Shown one piece after another: positions 43,401-52,574 of a DNA stretch of 64,000 bases. The translations under genes were made by a program, and so were the position numbers. Within the stretch, counting starts at the first letter, position 1. Each line of letters opens with the position of its first letter. The notes under the pieces are model-generated. The model was given only the letters and a program-made list of their open reading frames with translations. It searched no databases and had not been told where the DNA came from. Source of the DNA: Pontimicrobium aquaticum (GTDB taxonomy: Bacteria; Bacteroidota; Bacteroidia; Flavobacteriales; Flavobacteriaceae). The stretch spans positions 186,001 through 250,000 of the forward strand of contig NZ_SUPL01000006.1 in the NCBI RefSeq assembly GCF_005047595.1, read 5' to 3'.

Positions 43401-43432
43401 CAAATGTAATTTTTTATGTATTTAAAATCAAT
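43401..43432 (-). promoter_or_regulatory. promoter for the S51-like peptidase gene
   Basis: Minus-strand ATTG, 20-bp spacer, TACATTTG (exact TAnnTTTG); spacing as in the pyrR and zapA promoters. Confidence 0.58.
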
Positions 43433-43551
43433 TAATTACCCTATAAATAGCTGTAATTTATTAACAACTATAAAATTATGATACCAAAAAAATCACTAAC
43501 TTTCTAAACTTTTTAATCAATCTTAAATACAAATAAAAAAATTATCAATCA

Positions 43552-45132
43552 ATGAAACCCTTCAAGCAACTATTACTGTTAATCGTTTTTGTATCCTTAA
43601 CTTACTCTTGTAAACCCAAAGAAACAGCTGAAAGTGAAGCTCCTAGTTCAGCTGTTGTATATAGCAACTCCTATTTAGCACCTGACTTTGAAAATAATGA
43701 CCGTATAGAAAAGATAAAAGAACTAGCTCCAGAGTTAGAGCAAATTATGGATGCTCATGCCAAAGACAGGCATATTCCTGGAATTGCTTATGGTATTGTG
43801 GTCGATAATCAACTGGTTATTGCTTCAGCTAACGGTGTTTTGGATATAGCTACTGAAAATCCATCAACAACAACATCAGCTTTTCGAATTGCTTCTATGA
43901 CCAAGAGTTTTACTGCCATGGCAATTGTTAAATTACGAGACGAAGGTAAACTTGCTTTAAATGATCCTGTTAGCAAATACATTCCTGAAATGGCTAATCT
44001 GGAATATCTTACAAAAGACAGCCCAATTATCGATATTGAAAACCTGTTAACCATGACCGCTGGATTCCCTGAAGATAATCCTTGGGGAGATCGCCAATTG
44101 GATGAGTCTAACGAGATGCTTATTGATATGATAAACGAAGGTTTAACGTTCTCAAACGCTCCTTCATATGAGTATGAATACAGTAATACAGGCTATGCTA
44201 TGCTTGGTCATATCGTGTCTAAAGTGTCAGGACAACCCTATCAAGAATATATTAAGACAAACATACTTCAACCATTAGGCATGAATAACACCTATTGGGA
44301 ATGGAATAATGTTGCAAAAGAACAACTTGCCATTGGTTACCGTTGGGAAGACGAGCAATGGAAACTAGAACCTATGTTGCATGATGGCTCGTTTGGTGCT
44401 ATGGGTGGACTTATCACCACGATAGAAGATTTTAGCAAATATGTGAGTTTTCATCTTTCAGCGTGGCCTCCAAGAAGTAATGATGATAATGGACCAATTA
44501 AAAGAAGCTCCTTACGTGAAATGCAAACACCACAATTTCCAAGATTATCAGCTAGAGCTAAAGATTATAATGGAGACCCTTGTGCAAGAATGACTGGCTA
44601 TGGATATGGTTTAGGAATTAACACCTATTGTAATGGTATAAAACGTATATCGCATGGTGGCGCATTACCAGGATTTGGAAGCAACTATTATTTCTATCCA
44701 GAATATGGTATTGGCATCATGGCATTTGGCAATTTAACATACACAGGTCCTTTACCAGCAGATAAAATAGAACAATTACTATTTGATAAAGCCAAATTAC
44801 AACCTCGCAAACTTCCAGTATCGAATATCCTTGCAAAACGCACGGAACAAGTATTAGAATTTATTAAAACTTGGGATGAGCAGCTAGAGAAAGAGATTAT
44901 TGCCGAAAATGTGTATTTAGACACCTCAAAAGAAAGACGAATGAAAGAAGCCAAAGACATTTTTGAAAAAGCTGGTGCCATTAAAGAAGTTGGTGAAATT
45001 ACGCCATTAAACCAATTACGAGGGTATCTGAGAATGAATGCTGAAAACGGAACCATTCAAGTATATTTTTCTTTAACACCTGAAAAAAGTGCAAAAGTAC
45101 AAACGTTAGGTATGTTTTTTAGAGCTAATTGA
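43552..45132 (+). CDS. serine hydrolase (class C beta-lactamase family), lipoprotein
   Basis: 526 residues. Lipobox 'SLTYSC' (Cys20). The class C beta-lactamase/esterase triad is present: SxxK 'SMTK' at 115-118, YxN 'YSN' at 210-212, and 'HGGALPGFGSNYYF' in the latter part. An extra C-terminal domain of about 100 residues follows. Such proteins are usually peptidases or esterases acting on D-amino-acid peptides or small esters rather than true beta-lactamases. Single gene. Confidence 0.9.
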   Translation: MKPFKQLLLLIVFVSLTYSCKPKETAESEAPSSAVVYSNSYLAPDFENNDRIEKIKELAPELEQIMDAHAKDRHIPGIAYGIVVDNQLVIASANGVLDIATENPSTTTSAFRIASMTKSFTAMAIVKLRDEGKLALNDPVSKYIPEMANLEYLTKDSPIIDIENLLTMTAGFPEDNPWGDRQLDESNEMLIDMINEGLTFSNAPSYEYEYSNTGYAMLGHIVSKVSGQPYQEYIKTNILQPLGMNNTYWEWNNVAKEQLAIGYRWEDEQWKLEPMLHDGSFGAMGGLITTIEDFSKYVSFHLSAWPPRSNDDNGPIKRSSLREMQTPQFPRLSARAKDYNGDPCARMTGYGYGLGINTYCNGIKRISHGGALPGFGSNYYFYPEYGIGIMAFGNLTYTGPLPADKIEQLLFDKAKLQPRKLPVSNILAKRTEQVLEFIKTWDEQLEKEIIAENVYLDTSKERRMKEAKDIFEKAGAIKEVGEITPLNQLRGYLRMNAENGTIQVYFSLTPEKSAKVQTLGMFFRAN

Positions 45133-45214
45133 TGTTTAATTTTGTAAGAAAAAACAACTATATTCGTTTGCTAGTTACTGAACCAGCTTCAATAGTGGCT
45201 GATATAAAACACTT

Positions 45215-45235
45215 ATACAGAATTCATTTCTGTAT
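45215..45235. repeat. perfect 8-bp inverted repeat before the DUF4236 gene
   Basis: ATACAGAA-TTCAT-TTCTGTAT, 80 bases after the serine hydrolase stop and 50 bases before the DUF4236 start. No U-run follows, so it is either a weak terminator or an operator. Confidence 0.45.
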
Positions 45236-45285
45236 TGAAACTTTGCATATCATCGTATTAGCGCAGATTACGAAACAACTAAAAT

Positions 45286-46575
45286 ATGAGATACAGAAAT
45301 AGGATAAAAGTTGCTCCAGGCTTAAACATTAATCTTTCAAAATCTGGAATTAGTACAACTATTGGACCGAGAGGAGCAAATGTAAATATTGGAAAAAGTG
45401 GAGCTTATTTAAACACTGGAATTCCCGGAACAGGCTTGTATAATAGAACAAAAATCTCTAGTTCAGAAAGAAATTCAATTAAGAATAATACTGTATCAAA
45501 TAATAAAACACAAGTTGGAGTTAGTTTAGACTTAAATGAAAGATATGAGCCTGATATAGAAATATATGATAACAATGGAAAAAATATCACATCACAGACT
45601 TTAATTAATAAACTTAAAAGAACTACTGAATACAAAGAAAATCTTAAGAAAATTTATGAAAGATATTATAATTTAATCATTGAAGAAACATTAGAATTTA
45701 CAGACCTATACAAGCATATTCTTAAACCAATTACCAAACAAGAAGTTCAAGAAAAAATTAACAAACTAAAACCTAAAAAATATTCAAAGAAAAAATTTGA
45801 AGTCTTAAAACCTACTAAGTCATCCATAGAAAGAGAGCTTTTAAAAGAAGCGAAAATCAAATTTAATTCAATCTTGTTTTGGAAAAACAAGAAAAATAGA
45901 AGTCAATATGTTCAAGAGAATATAGAGCAAAAGTTAAATAGCTCAATTGAAAATTGGGAGAAACAAAAAGCTGACTTTGAAAAATCAGAAAAAACTAAAG
46001 AAAAAGATATAAACAAAAATTATCTAAAAACTTTTGAACAAGAAAAAGAAAACTTAATTGATAATTTAAATGCTACAGAAAGTTTTGTTCTTAAAAATTT
46101 TGAAACAATTCTAAACGAAATTGATTTAAAACCAGAGTTTTTTATCGATTTTGAATACGACCAAAAAAACAAAACTTTTTTGATTGATTTAGATTTACCA
46201 GAAATAGAACATTTACCAAAAGAAACCGCTTCAATTTTAAAATCAGGAAAATTATCAGTTAAAAATAAAAGCGATAAACAATTAAGAGAAGAATATTCAA
46301 AATGTGTAACTGGTCTTGGTTTTTTAGTTGCTGGAATATCATTTATGACTTCAGCAGGAATAGAAAACATAGAAATATCAGCTTACACTCAAAGGGTTGA
46401 CAAAAAAGATGGACAAACAAAAGATGACTACATCTATTCTATTCAATTTGACAGAGAAAAATTTTCAGATTTAAATTACAGCAAAATTGATCCAGTTGTC
46501 GCTTTTGAAAATTTCAATCACAGAATGGAATTATCAAAGTCGTTCATTTTTAAAACAATAGAAGTAAAAAAATAG
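45286..46575 (+). CDS. DUF4236 protein with long coiled-coil extension
   Basis: 429 residues. The first 55 ('MRYRNRIKVAPGLNINLSKSG' and 'IGPRGANVNIGKSGAYLNTGIPGTGLYNR') are a clear DUF4236 domain, a small beta-rich unit of unknown role. The rest is Lys/Glu-rich: likely coiled coil from about 110 to 275, then a mixed domain of about 140 residues ('EIEHLPKETASILKSGKLSVKNKSDKQLREEYSKCVTGLGFLVAG...'). Its base composition looks more AT-rich than its neighbours and it stands between unrelated single genes, which may mean recent acquisition. Confidence 0.8.
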   Translation: MRYRNRIKVAPGLNINLSKSGISTTIGPRGANVNIGKSGAYLNTGIPGTGLYNRTKISSSERNSIKNNTVSNNKTQVGVSLDLNERYEPDIEIYDNNGKNITSQTLINKLKRTTEYKENLKKIYERYYNLIIEETLEFTDLYKHILKPITKQEVQEKINKLKPKKYSKKKFEVLKPTKSSIERELLKEAKIKFNSILFWKNKKNRSQYVQENIEQKLNSSIENWEKQKADFEKSEKTKEKDINKNYLKTFEQEKENLIDNLNATESFVLKNFETILNEIDLKPEFFIDFEYDQKNKTFLIDLDLPEIEHLPKETASILKSGKLSVKNKSDKQLREEYSKCVTGLGFLVAGISFMTSAGIENIEISAYTQRVDKKDGQTKDDYIYSIQFDREKFSDLNYSKIDPVVAFENFNHRMELSKSFIFKTIEVKK

Positions 46576-46663
46576 CGTAAGTAAATTAACAATAGCTATA
46601 AGTAATTGCTTGTTCTCGCCTACTTCTGAAAATCCTCGCGGTTTTCTATTCAGTTTATAATTC

Positions 46664-47287
46664 CTAAACCACAAACCAAAACACCATACAATAGTGGCTA
46701 ATAGCACCAGCTAGTACAAACACATGCCAAATTACGTGGTTATAAGGTATTTTGTTAATAGCATAAAACACAATACCTACCGTGTAAAACAAACCACCAG
46801 CAAATAAGAGTAGTAATCCGTTGGTATGCATTCTGTCAGCAAGTGTGGTAAAATCAAATACAATTAACCAACCCATTACTAGATATAGTAATGTTGAAAA
46901 CACTTCAAAACGTCCTGTAAAAAAGAATTTTAGAAATACGCCAAAGGTTGCTATTCCCCAAACGGTATAAAACAGAGGCCAACCTTTACTATCTGATAAC
47001 GTTAACAATAACACAGGTGTGTAGGTTCCTGCAATTAATAGGTAAATGCTTATATGGTCTATAATTCTAAAATAATGCTTACGCTTTTCTGTTTTGGTTG
47101 CATGGTATAAGGCAGAGGCACTAAACAAGATAATTATAGAAATACCATACACCAATACACTAAATAAGCTCCAAGGTGTACTTTCTTGTTTTAGAATTAG
47201 CAATACCAAACCAGCTATTCCCAATATTGCGCCAACAGCATGCGACCATGTATTAAGCTGTTCTTCTAGCCTAGTTTGTGCTTTCAA
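46664..47287 (-). CDS. trhA: PAQR family membrane homeostasis protein (hemolysin III)
   Basis: 207 residues with seven membrane helices. The 'EEQLNTWSHAVGAILGIAGLVLL' opening, 'ALYHATKTEKRKHYFRIIDHISIYLLIAGTYTPV' and late 'HVFVLAGAISHYCMVFWF' carry the conserved His, Asp and Ser of the PAQR/TrhA family, which affects membrane fluidity. Its start overlaps the stop of the upstream DUF4294 gene by 17 bases. Confidence 0.92.
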   Translation of the reverse strand: MKAQTRLEEQLNTWSHAVGAILGIAGLVLLILKQESTPWSLFSVLVYGISIIILFSASALYHATKTEKRKHYFRIIDHISIYLLIAGTYTPVLLLTLSDSKGWPLFYTVWGIATFGVFLKFFFTGRFEVFSTLLYLVMGWLIVFDFTTLADRMHTNGLLLLFAGGLFYTVGIVFYAINKIPYNHVIWHVFVLAGAISHYCMVFWFVV

Positions 47288-47981
47288 GTGTGTTTGGTGT
47301 TTTGGTAGTTTTAGGCTTATCGTTTAACCATTTGTCGCTAAGCTCGAAAAAATCAAGTTCTAGAGCATCTTTTTGGCGTTTTAAGCGTCCAGATTGAAAG
47401 TTACGCTGTAAGATATCTTCAATTAAATAATCTTCCTTAACATGCATTGGGTCGAACTCTTTTTTTAAAGATAAGTCGAATAAACTTGCTGTATTATTAA
47501 ACCAAAAGGCTCGCCAACCACTTCGCAACTCTTTAATGAGTTCAAAGGTGGTTTGCCCAGTTTGTCTATGTATAAGCTTAATAAGTATTTGTCCTTCGGT
47601 ACGTGTTAGTTTTTTTAACTCATCCGAAAACTCGCCTTCAATATAACGTTGAATCACTTTAGCATACTGCTTTCTGTCGCGTTTCTTTTTAAGTCTGTTT
47701 AATCTTGCGTTAAGCGTATCTAATCTTACAGCTGCTAAATGTGCATAAGGATATACTTTTACCGTTTTTCGTTTTAAAATTAAGTAACGTCGTTTATCTT
47801 CTCTACTATTAAACTCCAAAGTGTGCAACAACATCACCTCATCTAAATCTATAGAGGTTCTCGGTATAGAATCGCCTTTAATAATTAAATATTTTGTTTG
47901 GGTGGTGTCCGTTTCAGTTTCTTGAACCTGACCAAAACAAAGTAGTGGCAACCAAAGTAATATGCTGAAAATCTTTTTCAT
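47271..47981 (-). CDS. DUF4294 domain protein
   Basis: About 236 residues from ATG 47981, which gives a signal peptide 'MKKIFSILLWLPLLCFGQ'; the frame extends 15 codons further without support. The 'LDEVMLLHTLEFNSREDKRRYLILKRKTVKVYPYAHLAA' segment is the DUF4294 signature, found almost only in Bacteroidota. Basic, exported, function unknown. It overlaps trhA by 17 bases. Confidence 0.85.
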   Translation of the reverse strand: MKKIFSILLWLPLLCFGQVQETETDTTQTKYLIIKGDSIPRTSIDLDEVMLLHTLEFNSREDKRRYLILKRKTVKVYPYAHLAAVRLDTLNARLNRLKKKRDRKQYAKVIQRYIEGEFSDELKKLTRTEGQILIKLIHRQTGQTTFELIKELRSGWRAFWFNNTASLFDLSLKKEFDPMHVKEDYLIEDILQRNFQSGRLKRQKDALELDFFELSDKWLNDKPKTTKTPNTLESTN

Positions 47982-48103
47982 AATTGGGTTAAATTCAAAA
48001 TAAAACATTCGAACAAAACTTAACACTGTAAAGTTAATATTTTACATACTTTTAAACCTTAAATTCTTATTAATATTATTATTTTAGAGCAAAATATTTT
48101 AGA

Positions 48104-49192
48104 ATGGCAAAAAAGAAGATACTCAACAAAAAGTCGATGGACTTTCTAGAGAAATATTTAAATAATGCAGCACCTACTGGTTACGAATGGGATGGTCAAA
48201 ACATATGGATGGACTATCTAAAACCCTATGTAGATGAGTTTATTACAGACACTTACGGAACAGCTGTTGGAGTTATTAATCCTAAAGCAGAATACAAAGT
48301 AGTTATTGAAGGTCATGCCGATGAAATTTCATGGTATGTGAATTACATTGCAGACAACGGATTAATTTACGTGATTAGAAATGGCGGAAGCGACCATCAA
48401 ATTGCACCAAGTAAAATTGTGAATATACACACAAAAAAAGGCATTGTAAAAGGCGTTTTTGGTTGGCCTGCAATTCATACACGTAGTAAAGCTAAAGAAG
48501 AACCTCCAAAACCAGATAATATTACCATTGATATTGGTGCAAAAGACAAAGATGAAGTTGAAAAAATGGGTGTGCACGTTGGATGCGTTATTACCTATCC
48601 AGATGAATTCCATATACTCAACAAAGACAAGTTTGTATGTCGTGCTTTAGACAACAGAATGGGTGGTTTTATGATTGCAGAAGTTGCACGATTATTGCAT
48701 GAAAACAAAAAGAAACTACCTTTTGGCTTATACATCACCAATTCGGTTCAGGAAGAAATTGGCTTACGTGGTGCCGAAATGATTACGCATACCATTAAAC
48801 CTAATGTAGCTATCGTAACTGACGTTACTCACGATACTACTACGCCAATGATAGAAAGAAAAAAAGAAGGACACTTAGAAATTGGAAAAGGCCCTGTTGT
48901 TGCCTATGCTCCAGCTGTACAGCAAAAGCTGCGTGATTTAATTATTGATACTGCTGAGGAAAAGAATATTCCTTTTCAACGTTCGGCATTGTCTAGAGCT
49001 ACAGGAACTGATACTGATGCCTTTGCGTATAGTAATGGTGGTGTTGCTTCGGCGCTAATTTCGTTACCATTACGTTACATGCATACAACTGTAGAAATGG
49101 TACATAAAGATGATGTTGAAAACGTCATTAGAATGATTTACGAAACGGTTCTTAAAATTAAAGCTGGAGATACCTTTAGTTATTTTGAATAA
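48104..49192 (+). CDS. M42 family metallopeptidase
   Basis: 362 residues, cytoplasmic aminopeptidase of the M42 (glutamyl aminopeptidase/endoglucanase-like) family. The metal ligands are visible in order: 'EGHADEIS', 'CRALDNRMGG', 'VQEEIGLRGAE', 'VTDVTHDTTTP' and 'MHTTVEMVH'. These proteins often form large tetrahedral complexes. The gene is divergent from DUF4294, and a repeat region follows it. Confidence 0.92.
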   Translation: MAKKKILNKKSMDFLEKYLNNAAPTGYEWDGQNIWMDYLKPYVDEFITDTYGTAVGVINPKAEYKVVIEGHADEISWYVNYIADNGLIYVIRNGGSDHQIAPSKIVNIHTKKGIVKGVFGWPAIHTRSKAKEEPPKPDNITIDIGAKDKDEVEKMGVHVGCVITYPDEFHILNKDKFVCRALDNRMGGFMIAEVARLLHENKKKLPFGLYITNSVQEEIGLRGAEMITHTIKPNVAIVTDVTHDTTTPMIERKKEGHLEIGKGPVVAYAPAVQQKLRDLIIDTAEEKNIPFQRSALSRATGTDTDAFAYSNGGVASALISLPLRYMHTTVEMVHKDDVENVIRMIYETVLKIKAGDTFSYFE

Positions 49193-49200
49193 ATATATTG

Positions 49201-49279
49201 CGTCATTGCGAGTTACGAAGCAATCTGTAAAATTAAATTTACCAAATTAACAGATTACTTCACTACGTTCGTAATGACG
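49201..49279. repeat. long imperfect inverted repeat, CGTCATTGCGA type
   Basis: CGTCATTGCGA...GAAGCAATCTGT (left arm) pairs with ACAGATTACTTC...TCGTAATGACG (right arm) over about 28 bp. This sequence type is widespread between Bacteroidota genes. It opens a 327-bp gap with no coding sequence. Confidence 0.75.
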
Positions 49280-49331
49280 TATTTCTTTTATAAGATTTAC
49301 TTAGCTTTAAGTGAATTAAAAAAAATTGCAA

Positions 49332-49426
49332 TAGATTCTTCATTTCATTCAGAATGACACGTTTTTTATACGCTTTTGTTTAACCATATTTGTCATTCCG
49401 ACAGAGCAAAACGACGAGGAATCTCT
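49332..49426. repeat. second inverted repeat, AGATTCCTCG...GGAATGACA type
   Basis: The left arm TAGATTCTTCATTT...CAGAATGACA and right arm TGTCATTCCGACAGAGC...GAGGAATCTCT are near-complements. The right arm is close to the common GTCATTCCGACAGAG form, while the left arm is more decayed. Beyond it (49440-49515) lies a further weak copy with ...CAAAATGACATT. Confidence 0.65.
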
Positions 49427-49519
49427 TTTTTTAGATTATAAAATTTCTCACTTGCTACCCAAGATACTTTCAATCAAAACCGCATTTTGATTTCAGTAGT
49501 GTTCAAAATGACATTCTTT

Positions 49520-51925
49520 TTAATTCTTAGGAGTTACTTTTAATAACCTAGACGCTTCAATAATCTCCTCTTTATTCATCTTCATTTTTCTAAACTCACC
49601 TTTGCTATACATGTCTGCTTGGTCATCATAATGTTTGCTAAACGGATTTCCTGATTGCCCTGTAGGCAAAATGCTAATACTGTTCTCTACATCTGAAAAA
49701 TCTATAATACGTCTGGTAGAAGGTCCTACTTTTACATCGTATAAGCCACTATCATTATAATCGAATGCTTTATTATCAATCACTTCTTCAGTCCCTCCAA
49801 CTTTAAAAGGACCAACATTAAAATAGGGTCTTAAAGTTTCAACAGCAGCTAAGGCATGACCATGTTCTAGAGTATGCACATTTTCCCATTTCCATTTAGA
49901 AATATCGACACCTAATTGTTTTTCTAAATTATTAACAGCATCTTTAAACGATTGTGTAAGAATATCTGCTTTTGATTCCTTAGTATCAGTCGTAATGTCT
50001 TCCCACCATACCGAATCATCATTACTTATTTGCTTAACAATAGTGCGTTTTAATAAATGTGTTTTTAGTAATTGCTCAAACAACACGTCTCCTAGCTCAT
50101 CTCTAAAGGTGTTTTCAAAATATTTATAGATAAAACGTTGATAGATGGTAGAACCAATACTTGCTTTGGTATAATCACCTTCCCATGATTTTAAAACTTC
50201 AAACGCTTCTTTTTGATTATCAGAAAATGAGCTTATATTCATTACATCTATGCTTTCTTTAACAATAGTAGGTGCAATAGGTGACGTAACATCTAAAATC
50301 ATTTGAGAAATACTTTCTATATTCCAGTCGTTTTTAGGCTCCAATAATTCTACAATGCGTTTTGCTCTATCTTCTGGTAAATAATACCCTGGATACAACA
50401 TTCCAGCAATAGAATCTGGTTGATTGTTTGCCGAATACACATAATTCCATTCCGGATTTTCAGCCATTGGATTATTTGAAAAATCTAAATACTCCACAAT
50501 ATCATCTTCACCACTAGCACCATCCAACACAAATTTTGGATTCACATGATCTTTATGTGTATATAATTGTCCTGCTGCCCACCAAGCCACATTGCCTTTG
50601 GCATCACCATACATAACATTTAAACCTGGAGCATGAATTAAGGATACCGCTTCCCTAACATCATCCATAGATTTTGCGTGAGACATACCATAAACGGCAT
50701 CAAGTATTTTTATGTCATGTTGTGTATATATCCAAGACATAGCAACTGGATTATCGTGTAAAATTTCATCTTGTACATGCGTCATGATTGGGCCATGTCT
50801 AGATGTTAACACATCTAACACCACATCTTCTTCATCTTTTACTTTTATCGTTTTTGTTTGCTTTCTATAAGATTTATAGCCATTAGGTGTTTTGTATTGA
50901 TTTTTATCTGTTGGATGATTTGTTTCCAAGTAAAAATCAATATCATCATTTTCAAACATTGTTAAACCATAAGCATAATTCCTATTGTGACCTAAAATAG
51001 GGAATGCCACCCCTGCTAAATGGTAACCATACATCTCATAATTTGGTGTAACTATATGTGCTTCGTACCATACTGAAGGTTGAGAATAGGCGATATGAGG
51101 GTCGTTAGCAAAAATTACATTTCCCGTGCTTGTTTTTTTAGGAGATACTACCCAACTATTACTGCCAACAAACTGAGATATTGGCAAGTTTTGAGTGACT
51201 TGAGCTATTTGAGATGATAGCTCCTGAAACACCTCTATATTTGGTTTGCTATTTTTAATAAACGTACTATTCGGATTCGACAAAACATCTAAATCCTTTA
51301 AATAATCTGCTCCAAGTTTTTCTTGTATCGCAGTAAGCATTGGGTCGGTTTTTTGAGCCATAGCAAAACTAAAAGCCATATAACCAAAGGTGTTATACAT
51401 ATCTTTTAATTGGTAAGGCTGTTTTTCTACACCAACTAAAGTGAATTCAATTGGAGTAGCACCTTCTTCAATAAATTGATTCACACCATGTATATAAGCC
51501 ATAGCCAGCTTATAAGCATTGCTGTTTTTATCTATTTTGGCAATAGCTTTTTTTGTAGCCTCTTCAATACCAAGCGTTGCAAAAAATGTATCTGTTGGCA
51601 CTAATTCTTTTCCAAGAATTTCTGATAATCTACCAGGAGCTATGCGCTTAATAAGTTCCATTTGCCACAATCTATCTTGTGCATGCATATAACCCAAAGT
51701 GGTAAAAGCATCTTCTTCGTTTTGCGCATAAATATGAGGAATGCCATAATCATCAAAATAAGTGGATACTTCTGCTTTTAAGCCTTGAAGCTCAAGACTC
51801 CCAGAGTATTGAGGCTTTAATGAATTAACATAAATATATCCTGATATAGCTACAAGTATTAACAGTATTAAAATACCTAATAAGATTTTTTTTAAAATAC
51901 GCATGAAATGAAGTTTGTTTCTCAA
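49520..51925 (-). CDS. penicillin acylase family protein
   Basis: About 800 residues, Ntn-hydrolase. One N-terminal membrane helix or signal (about 10-34) is followed by the alpha chain ('YFDDYGIPHIYAQNEEDAFTTLGYMHAQDRLWQMEL') and the beta chain, which would begin at the Ser of 'GSNSWVVSPKKT' (residue 255) after self-cleavage. The Asn and Arg oxyanion residues fit the family. It hydrolyses amides; relatives also cleave acyl-homoserine lactones. ATG at 51904 is an alternative start seven codons in. Confidence 0.9.
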   Translation of the reverse strand: MRNKLHFMRILKKILLGILILLILVAISGYIYVNSLKPQYSGSLELQGLKAEVSTYFDDYGIPHIYAQNEEDAFTTLGYMHAQDRLWQMELIKRIAPGRLSEILGKELVPTDTFFATLGIEEATKKAIAKIDKNSNAYKLAMAYIHGVNQFIEEGATPIEFTLVGVEKQPYQLKDMYNTFGYMAFSFAMAQKTDPMLTAIQEKLGADYLKDLDVLSNPNSTFIKNSKPNIEVFQELSSQIAQVTQNLPISQFVGSNSWVVSPKKTSTGNVIFANDPHIAYSQPSVWYEAHIVTPNYEMYGYHLAGVAFPILGHNRNYAYGLTMFENDDIDFYLETNHPTDKNQYKTPNGYKSYRKQTKTIKVKDEEDVVLDVLTSRHGPIMTHVQDEILHDNPVAMSWIYTQHDIKILDAVYGMSHAKSMDDVREAVSLIHAPGLNVMYGDAKGNVAWWAAGQLYTHKDHVNPKFVLDGASGEDDIVEYLDFSNNPMAENPEWNYVYSANNQPDSIAGMLYPGYYLPEDRAKRIVELLEPKNDWNIESISQMILDVTSPIAPTIVKESIDVMNISSFSDNQKEAFEVLKSWEGDYTKASIGSTIYQRFIYKYFENTFRDELGDVLFEQLLKTHLLKRTIVKQISNDDSVWWEDITTDTKESKADILTQSFKDAVNNLEKQLGVDISKWKWENVHTLEHGHALAAVETLRPYFNVGPFKVGGTEEVIDNKAFDYNDSGLYDVKVGPSTRRIIDFSDVENSISILPTGQSGNPFSKHYDDQADMYSKGEFRKMKMNKEEIIEASRLLKVTPKN

Positions 51926-52007
51926 AAATAGTATTTACTAAAGTAAATTTAATTATTCAAACCACATATTTTTTATTTAAACTTATCTTTGATAAAATTT
52001 TAAAATA

Positions 52008-52556
52008 TTGGATGAGTATATTGATATATGGACAGAAAACGGTAATCCTACAGGCAAAAACTGTTTAAAAAACGAAGCACATGCTAAAGGCTTGTTTCAT
52101 CCAACGATTCATATTTGGTTTTACACAAGTAATGGTGATATCTTATTACAGCAGCGTGGAGCTCACAAAGAAACATTTCCAGGTTTCTGGGATGTTTCAG
52201 TTGCAGGTCATGTATTATCTGGAGAATCTATTTTAAACGCAGCCATTCGTGAAGTACAAGAAGAAATAGGTTTGTCTATTTCAGAAACTGAACTACTACA
52301 AATAGACATTAGAAAAAATATTAATGTTCATCCTAATGGCATAAATGATTGCGAATTTCAGCATGTGTTTTTAAGTGAATTAAAAACTAACATCGAAAAT
52401 TTAACAATTCAAAAGGAAGAGGTCGATGACATTACATTACTCTCTTTAAATAAATTAAACTTTTACGCTCAAAACCATAACGAAACTTTTAAATTAGTAC
52501 CAGCCGATTATACTTATTATCACTTTATTATAAATCAAGTTAGCAAAATGCTTTAA
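52008..52556 (+). CDS. NUDIX hydrolase (IDI-like)
   Basis: 182 residues. The Nudix box runs from Gly67 to Gly88 ('GHVLSGESILNAAIREVQEE'), preceded by 'HIWFYTSNGDILLQQRGAHKETFPGFWDVSVA', the arrangement of isopentenyl-diphosphate-isomerase-like Nudix proteins. The substrate is not predictable; short IDI-like proteins are often nucleotide or CoA hydrolases. The start is TTG at 52008: no ATG exists in frame, and the ATG at 52011 is out of frame. Confidence 0.85.
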   Translation: MDEYIDIWTENGNPTGKNCLKNEAHAKGLFHPTIHIWFYTSNGDILLQQRGAHKETFPGFWDVSVAGHVLSGESILNAAIREVQEEIGLSISETELLQIDIRKNINVHPNGINDCEFQHVFLSELKTNIENLTIQKEEVDDITLLSLNKLNFYAQNHNETFKLVPADYTYYHFIINQVSKML

Positions 52557-52574
52557 TTTTTTTAATTTCCCTGC

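Noticed and set aside
43552-45132. Serine hydrolase as a true beta-lactamase resistance gene
   Set aside because: It has the SxxK, YxN and HGG motifs but a lipoprotein signal and an extra domain typical of esterases or peptidases of this family.
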